The notes under the pieces are model-generated. The model did not search any database and was not told where the DNA came from. It worked only from the letters and a program-made list of their open reading frames with translations. 64,000 bases of DNA, taken from a virus. Where the stretch lies: the IMG/VR virus record IMGVR_UViG_3300032073_000003, positions 1-64,000 of that record, one strand, 5' to 3'. Positions 1 to 10,491 of the stretch are shown piece after piece. Positions within the stretch are counted from its first letter, which is position 1. The number at the start of each line of letters is the position of its first letter. The position numbers were made by a program, and so were the translations under genes.

Positions 1-3000
1 TTTCTAATAATTCTAAATCTTCTAAGAAACCAGGTTCTGAAAGTAAATCTAAATCTTCTTGTAACTTTGATACATATGCTAACCTAAGTCTTTCAAATTT
101 ATCATATATATCTCTATATAATTCTTTCTTATTATCTTCATCTTTTAAAAGATCATATGCACCACTTGTAGTATTAAAGTCTTGATTATATTGTTCAAAT
201 ATAAGAGCTGCCATACTATCCATAGCATCTACAACTTGCTTAGACTCTTGTATTGAAAAATTATCATTAATCGTCTTAGCTCTATTTAACTCACCAAATA
301 TTACATTATCCATTGAAGGTGTAAGATTTGATAACATATTTGAATTTTCAGATGCTCTATATAATTTATCATATAGTTCTTTAACAGACTCTATATTCAT
401 TAAATCTGTAGTAACTTCATTCTTAGTTGTCTTACCAAATAATCCTTGTAAAAATTTATAAATCTTATCAAATATCTTACCTATAAATCCTTTTACTTTT
501 TTCTTACCTTTTGATTTAGCATATGTTCTAAATCCTTCAGCAAGGTCTTCTTCAACATCAAACCAAGCTTCTTCCTTTGTTTTATAAGATTTACTTGTAT
601 ATTTTGGTAAGGTTAATACTTCTTCATATAAACTTACTTTCTCATCTTTAGTTAAGAATAGTTGTGAGAAACCATGCCATGCTTCATGATAAACATCTAC
701 TGAAGTACCACCGTCTCCTTCAAATAATGTAATACCATAACCAGACCATCTAGCAAATGCATTAGAGTTTGTTATTTCAGTAATTCTTTCTAGGCTAATA
801 TATTTACTTAATGGAGAACTTGCCCACCACTTTTCTGCTGCTTTTCTATCTGCTTTAGATGTAAATACTTTATTAAGATATATATCTTTAGCTCTATCTA
901 ATCCTTTTTTAGTATAATTAGGAGTAAATTTACCTGGTTTTTTAAAAATATCATCAAGCTGAGCTACACGAGTTTGTGGATTATCTTCTATATTTTTCTT
1001 TTTAACTTCAACTTTTTCTTTCTTAGTTGCATTTTTTCTAGCAAATTTAGGTTTAGGTTTAGATTTAGTTGTACGTTTTTTTGGTATAGTCTCTTTATCT
1101 GTTTTTCTTACCCATTTAAATTTTGATTTACTCTTTGCAGAAGTTTTAGGTTTTTCTTCTTTTATAACTTTTTTTCTACCTACTTCTAAATTACTTAAAT
1201 CTTCTTTACTAATTAATCCTTCAGGAATAGTATAGTTTAAATAAGCATTTAAACCTTTCTCAAAGTCTAAAAGATCTTCAGTATATTCTATTTTGATATA
1301 TTTTTTAATAGCATCAAAATGTTTTACATTTTGTGTGTTAATTTTATCACCTTCAATATTATAATCAGTAAAAGTTTTACCTTTTAATGAATTATTATAT
1401 TGTATATCAGCAGGATAATATCCATTAGCTCCTTCTGCTTTTCCTTGTTTTTTTTGTTCTGTAGTTAAGTATTTTGGTTTAGCTTGTAGTAAATGATTTT
1501 TAATAAGTTGCTTATTCTCATCTGTAAATATTTCATCATCAGTAAGTGTAATTCTTTTACCTTCTTTGAGTATAATAATTTGTAAAGATTGTTCTTTTTT
1601 CTTTTTTAATATGTTTACAAGAATATTACTAGAATTTATAGTTTTTCCTTTAGGTATACTATTACTTATATATACTTCAAAAAATGCTTTTCTTTCTTCA
1701 AATGTTAATTCTCTACCTTTAATTTTAGCTTTTGTAGTAAGAACAGAAGATATTTTTTCAGCTAAAACTTCATCAACATCACCTTGTTGTAGTTGGAGTT
1801 TAAATGGTTCAGTATTTTCAGTTCCAGGTATTTTTCTTTGTACAATAATATATTGATATCCTTTTTTAGCACCTACTGTTTCTGCTATATAATTTTTAAC
1901 TTCTTCTTCAGTTACATTTGATTCTTGTAAAGTTTGAGTAATTTTTTTAATTTTAGTTTGACCTAATGTTCCAGACACTATTGGTAAGGTAATTTTAAGA
2001 GTTGAGTCATCCTCAAGCATTTGTCTTAATGTATAAAGAGTGTTTAACTCTAGCTTTTGACGTTCTGCAATATCTTTTGTTAATTTATTTAATTGTTTTT
2101 TAGTAACCTTACCACCATTATTTTCAATTTCTTCTTTTTGTCTTTCTGCAAGTATTTCAGGTTCAACAAGATTATAGTTATACTTACGTGAATTAGACAA
2201 TAATAATTTACCCTTAACATCATTAACTCTTCTTAAGTATTGATATACTATTCTACCATCTTCTGGATTATCTGTTAAACTTCCATCTTCTTTAAAATAA
2301 AGAGTGTTACCTTGTTTATCAGTTATAATACCACTAATTCCATTATCATCAGGATGATCTTCTAAATATTTTCTATCACTTGTAGTTAGTAAATCTTTAT
2401 CAATTGTTTTACTCATTACTGCAGTTAAAGCAATTTCAACATCCTCATACATGATTGGATCTGAACTACTCTCTCTGTTCCTTGCAATAAGTGCTATTGA
2501 TTTTACTACATCAGAAAATAATTTTTTCTCTGGATCTATTATATTTTTTTCTTCTTCTGTAGCAGTTTCTGGATTTACAGCAATAGCAACTTGGTATGAA
2601 GTAGTCCATGCACTAGATACTCTTGCTCCATTAAATTGATTATATGACCATAAAAGTAAATCATCAATAGGAGCATCTGGGTTTACAGAAGTATCTTTTC
2701 CTGTCTTATTAGCATTTTTAATCTCAGCTTCTATTTCTTCCTTAGATTTTTTTTTAGTTGCTAATGCTTTACCTACTTCAGTAAGATCTTCAAATTTTCT
2801 TATTTGTTTTTTAAGCTCTGTAAAATCAAAATCGTTATCTAATAAATAATCACTAACTTCTTTATCTAAAGTTACTAAATTAAAAATTTCTGGAGAAGCT
2901 TGAGCATAATACAAAGCTTTTACTTCATCTTCTGAAGCTTCTTTAACTGCATTATAGATCTCTTTTATAGTTTGATCTAAATCAAACTTAGGTAGTCTGT

Positions 3001-3082
3001 TATCATTAATTCTATCTATTATTTCTCCATATAGAATTTTATATACATCTCCTACTTGTTTTTTATTTAAACTACAAGCCAT
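1..3082 (-). CDS. Giant cargo protein with HExxH metallopeptidase motif (C-terminus outside window)
   Basis: This frame is open from an ATG at 3082 to the window edge, giving about 1027 residues with no stop, so the gene continues past position 1. The N-terminal half is charged and largely helical. A Lys/Arg/Pro-rich linker lies around residues 640-690. It is followed by a likely Zn-metallopeptidase: H799-E-A-W-H803 in the context V-Y-H-E-A-W-H-G-F, with a candidate third ligand E849 in A-E-G-F. The start lies 2 nt after the stop of the 2466-aa gene, so the two are probably co-expressed. Crassvirales commonly encode virion-packaged giant proteins here, including the virion RNA polymerase (characterised for phage phi14:2). 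I saw no polymerase DxDxD motif in the visible part; it could lie beyond the edge. The peptidase call rests on the motif, and the cargo role on position. Confidence 0.75.
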   Translation of the reverse strand, partial: MACSLNKKQVGDVYKILYGEIIDRINDNRLPKFDLDQTIKEIYNAVKEASEDEVKALYYAQASPEIFNLVTLDKEVSDYLLDNDFDFTELKKQIRKFEDLTEVGKALATKKKSKEEIEAEIKNANKTGKDTSVNPDAPIDDLLLWSYNQFNGARVSSAWTTSYQVAIAVNPETATEEEKNIIDPEKKLFSDVVKSIALIARNRESSSDPIMYEDVEIALTAVMSKTIDKDLLTTSDRKYLEDHPDDNGISGIITDKQGNTLYFKEDGSLTDNPEDGRIVYQYLRRVNDVKGKLLLSNSRKYNYNLVEPEILAERQKEEIENNGGKVTKKQLNKLTKDIAERQKLELNTLYTLRQMLEDDSTLKITLPIVSGTLGQTKIKKITQTLQESNVTEEEVKNYIAETVGAKKGYQYIIVQRKIPGTENTEPFKLQLQQGDVDEVLAEKISSVLTTKAKIKGRELTFEERKAFFEVYISNSIPKGKTINSSNILVNILKKKKEQSLQIIILKEGKRITLTDDEIFTDENKQLIKNHLLQAKPKYLTTEQKKQGKAEGANGYYPADIQYNNSLKGKTFTDYNIEGDKINTQNVKHFDAIKKYIKIEYTEDLLDFEKGLNAYLNYTIPEGLISKEDLSNLEVGRKKVIKEEKPKTSAKSKSKFKWVRKTDKETIPKKRTTKSKPKPKFARKNATKKEKVEVKKKNIEDNPQTRVAQLDDIFKKPGKFTPNYTKKGLDRAKDIYLNKVFTSKADRKAAEKWWASSPLSKYISLERITEITNSNAFARWSGYGITLFEGDGGTSVDVYHEAWHGFSQLFLTKDEKVSLYEEVLTLPKYTSKSYKTKEEAWFDVEEDLAEGFRTYAKSKGKKKVKGFIGKIFDKIYKFLQGLFGKTTKNEVTTDLMNIESVKELYDKLYRASENSNMLSNLTPSMDNVIFGELNRAKTINDNFSIQESKQVVDAMDSMAALIFEQYNQDFNTTSGAYDLLKDEDNKKELYRDIYDKFERLRLAYVSKLQEDLDLLSEPGFLEDLELLE

Positions 3083-3083
3083 T

Positions 3084-6000
3084 TTAACATTCTTTAGAGT
3101 TATTTTTTAAATTATCGAATCTAGAATTAACATCAGAGTTTCTAGAGTCCTCTTTAAATTTACTAGTTGATTTAGTATCATTAGCTAAATCTTTTACAAT
3201 ATCCTGTGACTCATTTGAACCTTCTATATCTACTGGATTTATTGGTGTTTCTGATACTGGTTTTGTTGCTTCCATAGTTATTTTTTCTAAATTTGCCAAT
3301 TTCTCTTGACTAATTGTATCTTTAACTTTAGATACTATATTTTCTAAACGTACACTACTTTTATTAATTCTAACAATTTTATATATACTTTCCGCAGCAT
3401 CTTCAAAGATAGGGTTTTTACTAATAAGATACTCACCTATATTTATAGTATCTAAAGATACTAAAGTATTTAATTCAGTAAGTCTAGTATTATAAGCTTC
3501 CTGAAGAGAACTGATTGCTTTTGCTTCTCCATTTTCAAGTGCTTTTAAAACAGCTGCTTCATATACTTCTTGTATATTATTTAATTTAGCATTAGATATT
3601 TTTTGTAGTAATTCATCTATGTTACTTTTAGTACTATCTGTTTGAGTTGGTTTCTCTGCTCCAGGTGTGAATTCAAAATCTGAAGTTTCTCTAGATCGTT
3701 TAATTATTTCTTGGAATGACGTTCCTGAAGATTGTCCAGGAACACTCTCTGATTGTCCACTGACAGTCCCTTCATTCTTAGGTACACTAGTCCTTTTCTG
3801 TACTTTCCTTTTTCCTGTAAATTCTTTTTCGATTTGCTTGTAGTTGTAGATTTTGCCATCTTTTGTTAATTTAATTAATCTTAAGTCATTTTGTAATTGT
3901 AATAAAGCATGAATTTGATTTTCAATATCATCAATCAAATCACCTCTATTTAAAACAGTATATCCTAATTCATATAGTTGCTCTACTGTATCTTCTATCC
4001 ATAATTGAATATTAAGTAAATCCTTTGAATTTAATGATTTACTTTTTCCATCTAATAATCTATTTAGTGCTTCTGGATATTGTTCAGCTAATATTTCAGT
4101 AATAGCTATAGATATATTAGTTGACAAAGATAACCTATCTATTTCTTTTAGATCTTGTATTTCATCCAATTTATTAACCTTACTAGTTAACCTTTGAAAA
4201 TTGTTAGGTAGTCTATTTAATGCAAAAATATAGTTATCAGCATTAACTCCATATACAAATGTTTTTTGATTTGAGTCATACAAAGACTCTCTTCTAGAAC
4301 TTAAATCCTGTATTTCAAATCTTAAATCAGATATTCTAGTAAGTATCAAATTTCTTTTAACTTCATCGGTTTCCGTTTCAAAATTGTTTTTTAATAATCC
4401 AATTTTATTACCTATCTCACCAATTTTTTTATCTATTTTTCCAATTTCTGCATCATTAGACATATAAGATAACGATATAATTTCACCTGATTGAGATCTA
4501 TTAATATCATATCTTACTCCATTTATACTAGCTACAGTTTCATTTTGATTAGAAAATGAAGCGTTAATAACTTCACCCTGAATTATTGATACTTGACCAA
4601 TAGATTCCACTGGAGCTATTACTTGTAAACCTACATCTTCTAATGTAAGTTTTTCATTAACTATATCTGAGGTAGAGTCAAGTCTTCTTATTGGAAAAAC
4701 TTCAATTAAGTTTTGTTGAGAACTGATGGATTCTTCTAATTTTTCTATTTGATCATTTATCTCATTTAAACCTCCTACTACATAAGTACCTTCTTGTGTT
4801 CCTTTTATTAAAAGAGCCCTATTAGCTTTTGCAGTATCTAAACTAATTTGTAATGCTGTTAAATCAGTATTTGTAGATACCTCAATTGCAAACTCTCCAT
4901 TTTTTGTTCTAATAAGTTTACCCTCTTTACCTTTATATATTACAAACTTACCTATATTATCTTCTAATGTAATTTTAGATGGTTCAGTAGCTTGATATCC
5001 AGGTTTAGATGTAGGCTCTGTAGTTGTTCTAACTGTAACGTTTTCAGGTTCAATTTTAATTATTCCAAAATCTTCTATTTCGGGTAAATATTCTAAATCA
5101 ATTGTATCCTGTGCATCAGGAACTATCCCTGCTAAATCTACATCTTCTATATAACCTACTTTAACATTACGATCTTTACTTAATGTAAGACTTAAAGGCA
5201 TTAGTTTTAATTCTGGTAAAATTCCAGTACTATTATAAAACATATATCCATATATAGATTGCTGTGCTCTAAAGTATGTAGACTTCTCATAACCTTTTTC
5301 AGTACCAAACTTTTTCCATTTTGCTTCACTACTAGTCTTAATATCTACAATAGCAACAGACCCATCTTCTTTAATAAGTAATAAATCAAGTTCCCCCGTT
5401 ACACCATTATCTCTAAGATTTTTATCAAACACTTTTACATCTTCAGAAAAAATTGTATAACTACCGTCAACTACACCAAGTCTAAATTTAGTTACAAGAC
5501 CTCCAGAACTATTTACTGTTATGGGTGCAAATAATTTATCAAATGCTTTTTTAGACATTAGATCTGATATCTTAGACATTCTACCTTTTATCTCTACTTC
5601 TGAGTCATACGTAAATTCAGTAAATTTAGATTTAGTAGCTGCATTAGGAGTTAAAAACATTCTTATTAAATCATCAACAACATTACCTGAATCAGATGAT
5701 TCTCTAAAAGCTTCTCTGCTAATTACTTTTTCTAATGCTTCATAACTACCATCAGTTTCTAATGAGTTTCTTACAGCATTCATTTTTTCAACATACTTAA
5801 ATGCAGGAAATCCTGGATTTTCTCTAGTACCTTTATTTTCAACTTTTTGTTTAAAAGCTTCCATAAATTTTTCTACCCTATCTACTGCAGCAACATCTGG
5901 ATTTCCATATGTAAGATCATATAATTCTCTAATAGGAGCTTTTGTAGGTTCACCAGTAACTTTATTAACTCCTGGAGCTAACCCTTGATAAATAAAAGCT

Positions 6001-9000
6001 TTACTTCCTTTAATTTTATTTTCAACTTGTTCTGCTACTTTAGTTGTTCTTTCAGGTACTGTTTCTGAATCTTTAAACTTTCTACCTATTTTATTTCCGT
6101 CTTCATCATATATATCCTCTAACTCATCTTGTTTATTTATAACATTATCTATTATAATATTAACAGTTTCTTCTGCAACAGTTTTAGGTGTTGACGATTC
6201 TACTCTTGCATTTAAGTATCCTTTTAAAGCTACTAAATCATCATTAATATCTTTAATATTTTGATCAGTTAACGGAATAGTTTTTTTAGCATCTCTACTA
6301 GGATACCCTCCTTCTTTTAAAAATTTTTCAAATCTTTTAATAACTTGACCTATTTCATATGTGCTATTATTAATTCCAATTTGCTTATTAATAAATTTTA
6401 ATTTAGGAGGTTCAGCTAATTTTTTTGCTTTTTCTTCTGCGTTTAATTGTGATTTAGTATTAAAATTATTTATTAAATCTGATTGACTTTCTAACCAATT
6501 TTTTCTTAGGTTTTCATATTTTACAGGATCATTAACTTTTAAGTCTATTGATTCTTCTATAGTGTTTACTAAAAAATCATCAAACAGTTTTGTAATTTCA
6601 TTTTGAAATTCTTGATCAAAATTATCAAATTCAGTTTTAGTTGTATAAACTTTAGGAGTATTTTCATTTACACCCTGCTTATCAAATTCAGCTTTTATTT
6701 CAGCAATAAGGACATCATATTTTGCTATTATAGCATCAACTGCTTCTTGAAATTTCTTATACTCATTAGTGTCTTCAACATTAATTTGTGCAGTAGCTGG
6801 TTCTTTACTTAATTCTTCATTAATTTCTTTTAGCTTATTTGTAGACCATTCTCCAAAAACTGTTGTAAGCATGGTTGAATTAGCCATTTGATCTCTATCT
6901 TCAGATTGAAATTTATTAGATAACTCTTGAAATGCTTTTACTTTTTGAGGATCATTACTAATAATTTGTTCTTGTTCAGCTAGATATTTTCTACCATCTA
7001 TATTATCTTTTTTCATTACATCCTCTACAACAACTGATGCAGCGGCTTGTATTTCAACATTATCTATAGACTCTTCAAAAACTTTTATAGCATCTTCTAA
7101 TTTTTTCTTGTCTGCTTCTAATTCTGCTTTCCTATCTTCAGTAAGAGTTTCTCCTGCAACACGTTGTGCCTCTTCAGATTCATACTGACTAGGAGTCATT
7201 CCATACTTATCTTCAAATGCTTTATTATACTTATCTCTTTCTTTTTGTATTAATCCATCTCTTTCTGCTTCTAACTCAGCTATTTTGTTATCAAGTTGTT
7301 CTTTTAATCCTACTGTTTCTCCAGCAGGTTTTTCTTCATCTAATTTAGCAGCACGATTTAAAATATCTACATAGTCCATATATATAAGACTACCTTTGTT
7401 AATCATTCTATTAGTCTTGACATCTATAAAAAATTCAGGTTTATAATTATGATCTTCAACCCATTTATTAAATTCTTCTAAGTCAAGAAATACTCCTTGA
7501 TTAGCTAAAGTATTTAAAAGAGTATTTCTTTCTATAGCTGTTATTTCTTGATTAACAATATCTTTCACAATATTTTCTCTATTGTTATAGAGTTTTCTCA
7601 TGAACTCAAAGTTTTTTACAACATGTTCATAAAAGCCATTTGGACTTGATAATAAATTAGCATATTGATTTAAAATACCATTTTCATTATTTAATGTTAA
7701 TATATCTAATACACCATCAACTAAACTATCAATACCTCCTTGATTATTAATTTCTTTTTCTATTTTAAATCTATCTTCATTTGTATTACCTAATCCTATT
7801 AATAAGTCATTAAAAGTTTTCTTAAAAGATTCTGATCCAGTACTTAAAGTTTTTTCAAAATCTTTTAAAATACTATTTAACATTTCTAGATCTTCTTGTT
7901 CATCTTCAGATAATTCTAATTTATTAATCTCATTAATTTTACTTTCAAGTTTTATTTTATCAATAAATAAATTAAAAGTCTTATCTAAATTAACTTCATA
8001 CCTAGAATATAATTCTAATAATTCTCTTTTTGTAGAAAGTTCAATCTTAGCTTCTTGAGTTGATACAGACTCTAAAGTTTCTATATCAGTTTTTAACATT
8101 TCTATCTGTCTAAATAACTGATTAGGATCTGTTAAAGCACTTATATTATTCATTGGTGTTTTTGAAAGAGATGTTATTTTATTAAATTTATCATATAAAC
8201 CATCTATTCTTTTCAAATTATTATCAAATGAACTACTTAAAAAAGTATATGAATTAAGAGCTAAACTAAATGCTTTATTATATACTTGAGCCATTCTATA
8301 CTCTTCAGTATCTTTTTCATAATCATTAAGATCAAGTCTAAATTCTTTCATTTTATCTTTAGCCTTGTTGTATCTAAAAGCAACTTTTTCCGCATCTTCT
8401 AATGATGTTTCAAATCTTTCTAATGCTTTTTGTCCTTGACCTGGTTCAAGATTCCATGCTTCTTCTATATCTTTTGCTGAAGCTTGCTGATACTTTTTAA
8501 GATGAGTTAAAAACATATCAAAAGTACCTCTTTCTAATGATGCATATAATGCAGATTGAAATGCAGCAAACTTTGTATCTTGTATTTCTTTAGTAGTATG
8601 CTCTTCTGGGTTATCAATTACTTTAGACATTAATCCTTGTTGAGCATGATTACTAACTCTAGGATCAAAAAAGTAATTTGCATCTTTATATAGTGTATTT
8701 AATTCCTTAACTATATCATCTGCCATTTCTTTTCTACCACTTATGTACTCTTCAAACTTTGGACCTTTTTTAAAGTAATCATTATAACCTATAGTAGCAT
8801 AAGTTTTAATTTTACCAGGTGCTTGTAATATAGTACCCATTAAAAATCCTGACATAAATGTCTCTAAACCTTGAGAGCTCCATTGTTTAGCAATAGCATC
8901 ACTTACAATACCTGCACCATATCTAATATTTCTAGCATCGGGGTTTTTAAAAGTTTCTAAATAATAATCTTGAGTAGATTCTTGTAATATATCTTGTGAA

Positions 9001-10484
9001 ACTTCTTGAAAACCTTCCATTACATTTGCTTTAAAGTAGTTTAAACCTACTTTACCATATGATTTAGGTTTTCCTAATGACTTTAATGCATTTATAAGAT
9101 TAATTTTTTCTTTTACAAATTCACCTTGCAATCCTTTTTGACCCGGTTTAAATAAAACTTGATATTCTTTACCAACATTAGTAACTGTTTTTCCAAATGC
9201 AAACTTTGGAACTCCTTTTAAAAAACTTGCTTTTGTTATAGAAGGAAATACTAACTTATTAGTATAATATATTAGCATTGTATTATTATGAGTATTCCAC
9301 CAAGATCCCTTAGAGGCTTCCATCATTAATTCTTCTTGTTGTTCTAAAGTTGGAGATTTACCATTATTTTTAGGATCATTTAAAAATTGATTATATAGTT
9401 TATCATAAAGTTCATTTTTAGTAAAACCACCTTCTAATTTACCTTCTGATAATGCCATATTCATAGCCATAACATCATGCCAAAATGCACCAGCAGTAGT
9501 TGTACTTCTTGCCGCATTAGTTAAATTACTAGTATTTTTTAAAGCAGTAGCTGTATTTTGTAAAGGATTAACAAAATTACCAAAGTTTGTTCCTGCTTTT
9601 TTCCAATATTCTTTTGCTTTAGATAAGTTAGAATAACTATTTACATCATCTAATAGTTTACCTGTACCTTTAGCAAGATTTTTAAATGCTCTTGGTAAGT
9701 TAGATAATTTTCTTAAACCTGTAAGTGCTCCTCCTGCTGCTCCACCAGGACCTCCAAATAAACCTCCAATTAAAGCACCTTCTATTGCACCTTCTGTTAA
9801 GATACCCATAGAATAAGATGCTGAGTTTAATAAGTTTACTGTAAATCCACCTAGTCCACCTTTAGTAGATTGACCTAATGAATTATAATATTGATAGTCT
9901 CTTGCTCCTTCAGGATCTGCGTAAAACAATCCATCACCGTCTACTATACTTTTGTAAGATTTAATAGGATCCATTATACCTTTAGTAAACATTGGCCAAG
10001 CAGAATGTGTTGCCCATCTTTTTAAATCATCACCAAAAGTAGTATTCTGATTATACCAAGTCTCATTATCTATTAAAGGATCAAATCCAAGTTTATTAAA
10101 TGTTTCTTGTCCATATGCTTTATACCTATCTCTAAAGGTACCACTAGGTGTAGCATCATAAGCATAAGGTGTTGCATAATCACTATAGTCAGTAAGACTA
10201 TTAAGTTCTTGATTTAATTTATTAACTACAGCTATACCAGGACTTATTACACCTTTTTGTGCTAATTGATTAATTGCAGAAGGTGGTACATTAGGTGATA
10301 TACCAGCAGTATTATCTTTAATAAAATTAGTAGGATTAACAAAATTATCTTCCCATCTTAAAGTAGGATCAATAGGTTGATCTATTCTAGCAGGATTTAA
10401 AAAATCACTTTGTGCAGCTAATTGATCTAAATCTGCATTTTGATTACTTAAATTTTCAGCATTATTTATTGTTTCTTCTGCCAT
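3084..10484 (-). CDS. Giant virion cargo protein (2466 aa) with PD-(D/E)XK nuclease domain
   Basis: This is a very long acidic, helix-rich protein with extended coiled-coil-like stretches (about residues 600-1450 and 1950-2200). A Gly/Ala-rich hydrophobic stretch near residues 230-255 could insert into a membrane. Around residues 1698-1760 there is a clear PD-(D/E)XK nuclease signature. D1700 sits in G-E-L-D-L-L-L-I, D1714 and K1716 in V-D-I-K-T, and a downstream Q-Q-S-I-Y-G-Y resembles the RecB-type QxxxY motif. Size and position between two other giant genes fit the large cargo proteins stored in crAss-like virions and ejected into the host. The nuclease could act on host DNA, or the fold may be structural only. 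The gene lies 7 nt from the upstream 1057-aa gene. I could not assign the long helical regions. Confidence 0.8.
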   Translation of the reverse strand: MAEETINNAENLSNQNADLDQLAAQSDFLNPARIDQPIDPTLRWEDNFVNPTNFIKDNTAGISPNVPPSAINQLAQKGVISPGIAVVNKLNQELNSLTDYSDYATPYAYDATPSGTFRDRYKAYGQETFNKLGFDPLIDNETWYNQNTTFGDDLKRWATHSAWPMFTKGIMDPIKSYKSIVDGDGLFYADPEGARDYQYYNSLGQSTKGGLGGFTVNLLNSASYSMGILTEGAIEGALIGGLFGGPGGAAGGALTGLRKLSNLPRAFKNLAKGTGKLLDDVNSYSNLSKAKEYWKKAGTNFGNFVNPLQNTATALKNTSNLTNAARSTTTAGAFWHDVMAMNMALSEGKLEGGFTKNELYDKLYNQFLNDPKNNGKSPTLEQQEELMMEASKGSWWNTHNNTMLIYYTNKLVFPSITKASFLKGVPKFAFGKTVTNVGKEYQVLFKPGQKGLQGEFVKEKINLINALKSLGKPKSYGKVGLNYFKANVMEGFQEVSQDILQESTQDYYLETFKNPDARNIRYGAGIVSDAIAKQWSSQGLETFMSGFLMGTILQAPGKIKTYATIGYNDYFKKGPKFEEYISGRKEMADDIVKELNTLYKDANYFFDPRVSNHAQQGLMSKVIDNPEEHTTKEIQDTKFAAFQSALYASLERGTFDMFLTHLKKYQQASAKDIEEAWNLEPGQGQKALERFETSLEDAEKVAFRYNKAKDKMKEFRLDLNDYEKDTEEYRMAQVYNKAFSLALNSYTFLSSSFDNNLKRIDGLYDKFNKITSLSKTPMNNISALTDPNQLFRQIEMLKTDIETLESVSTQEAKIELSTKRELLELYSRYEVNLDKTFNLFIDKIKLESKINEINKLELSEDEQEDLEMLNSILKDFEKTLSTGSESFKKTFNDLLIGLGNTNEDRFKIEKEINNQGGIDSLVDGVLDILTLNNENGILNQYANLLSSPNGFYEHVVKNFEFMRKLYNNRENIVKDIVNQEITAIERNTLLNTLANQGVFLDLEEFNKWVEDHNYKPEFFIDVKTNRMINKGSLIYMDYVDILNRAAKLDEEKPAGETVGLKEQLDNKIAELEAERDGLIQKERDKYNKAFEDKYGMTPSQYESEEAQRVAGETLTEDRKAELEADKKKLEDAIKVFEESIDNVEIQAAASVVVEDVMKKDNIDGRKYLAEQEQIISNDPQKVKAFQELSNKFQSEDRDQMANSTMLTTVFGEWSTNKLKEINEELSKEPATAQINVEDTNEYKKFQEAVDAIIAKYDVLIAEIKAEFDKQGVNENTPKVYTTKTEFDNFDQEFQNEITKLFDDFLVNTIEESIDLKVNDPVKYENLRKNWLESQSDLINNFNTKSQLNAEEKAKKLAEPPKLKFINKQIGINNSTYEIGQVIKRFEKFLKEGGYPSRDAKKTIPLTDQNIKDINDDLVALKGYLNARVESSTPKTVAEETVNIIIDNVINKQDELEDIYDEDGNKIGRKFKDSETVPERTTKVAEQVENKIKGSKAFIYQGLAPGVNKVTGEPTKAPIRELYDLTYGNPDVAAVDRVEKFMEAFKQKVENKGTRENPGFPAFKYVEKMNAVRNSLETDGSYEALEKVISREAFRESSDSGNVVDDLIRMFLTPNAATKSKFTEFTYDSEVEIKGRMSKISDLMSKKAFDKLFAPITVNSSGGLVTKFRLGVVDGSYTIFSEDVKVFDKNLRDNGVTGELDLLLIKEDGSVAIVDIKTSSEAKWKKFGTEKGYEKSTYFRAQQSIYGYMFYNSTGILPELKLMPLSLTLSKDRNVKVGYIEDVDLAGIVPDAQDTIDLEYLPEIEDFGIIKIEPENVTVRTTTEPTSKPGYQATEPSKITLEDNIGKFVIYKGKEGKLIRTKNGEFAIEVSTNTDLTALQISLDTAKANRALLIKGTQEGTYVVGGLNEINDQIEKLEESISSQQNLIEVFPIRRLDSTSDIVNEKLTLEDVGLQVIAPVESIGQVSIIQGEVINASFSNQNETVASINGVRYDINRSQSGEIISLSYMSNDAEIGKIDKKIGEIGNKIGLLKNNFETETDEVKRNLILTRISDLRFEIQDLSSRRESLYDSNQKTFVYGVNADNYIFALNRLPNNFQRLTSKVNKLDEIQDLKEIDRLSLSTNISIAITEILAEQYPEALNRLLDGKSKSLNSKDLLNIQLWIEDTVEQLYELGYTVLNRGDLIDDIENQIHALLQLQNDLRLIKLTKDGKIYNYKQIEKEFTGKRKVQKRTSVPKNEGTVSGQSESVPGQSSGTSFQEIIKRSRETSDFEFTPGAEKPTQTDSTKSNIDELLQKISNAKLNNIQEVYEAAVLKALENGEAKAISSLQEAYNTRLTELNTLVSLDTINIGEYLISKNPIFEDAAESIYKIVRINKSSVRLENIVSKVKDTISQEKLANLEKITMEATKPVSETPINPVDIEGSNESQDIVKDLANDTKSTSKFKEDSRNSDVNSRFDNLKNNSKEC

Positions 10485-10491
10485 TTTAATA

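Noticed and set aside
6095-6130. D-I-Y-D-E-D-G-N as an RNA polymerase DxDxD motif
   Set aside because: Spacing and context do not match the catalytic motif of crAss-like virion polymerases.
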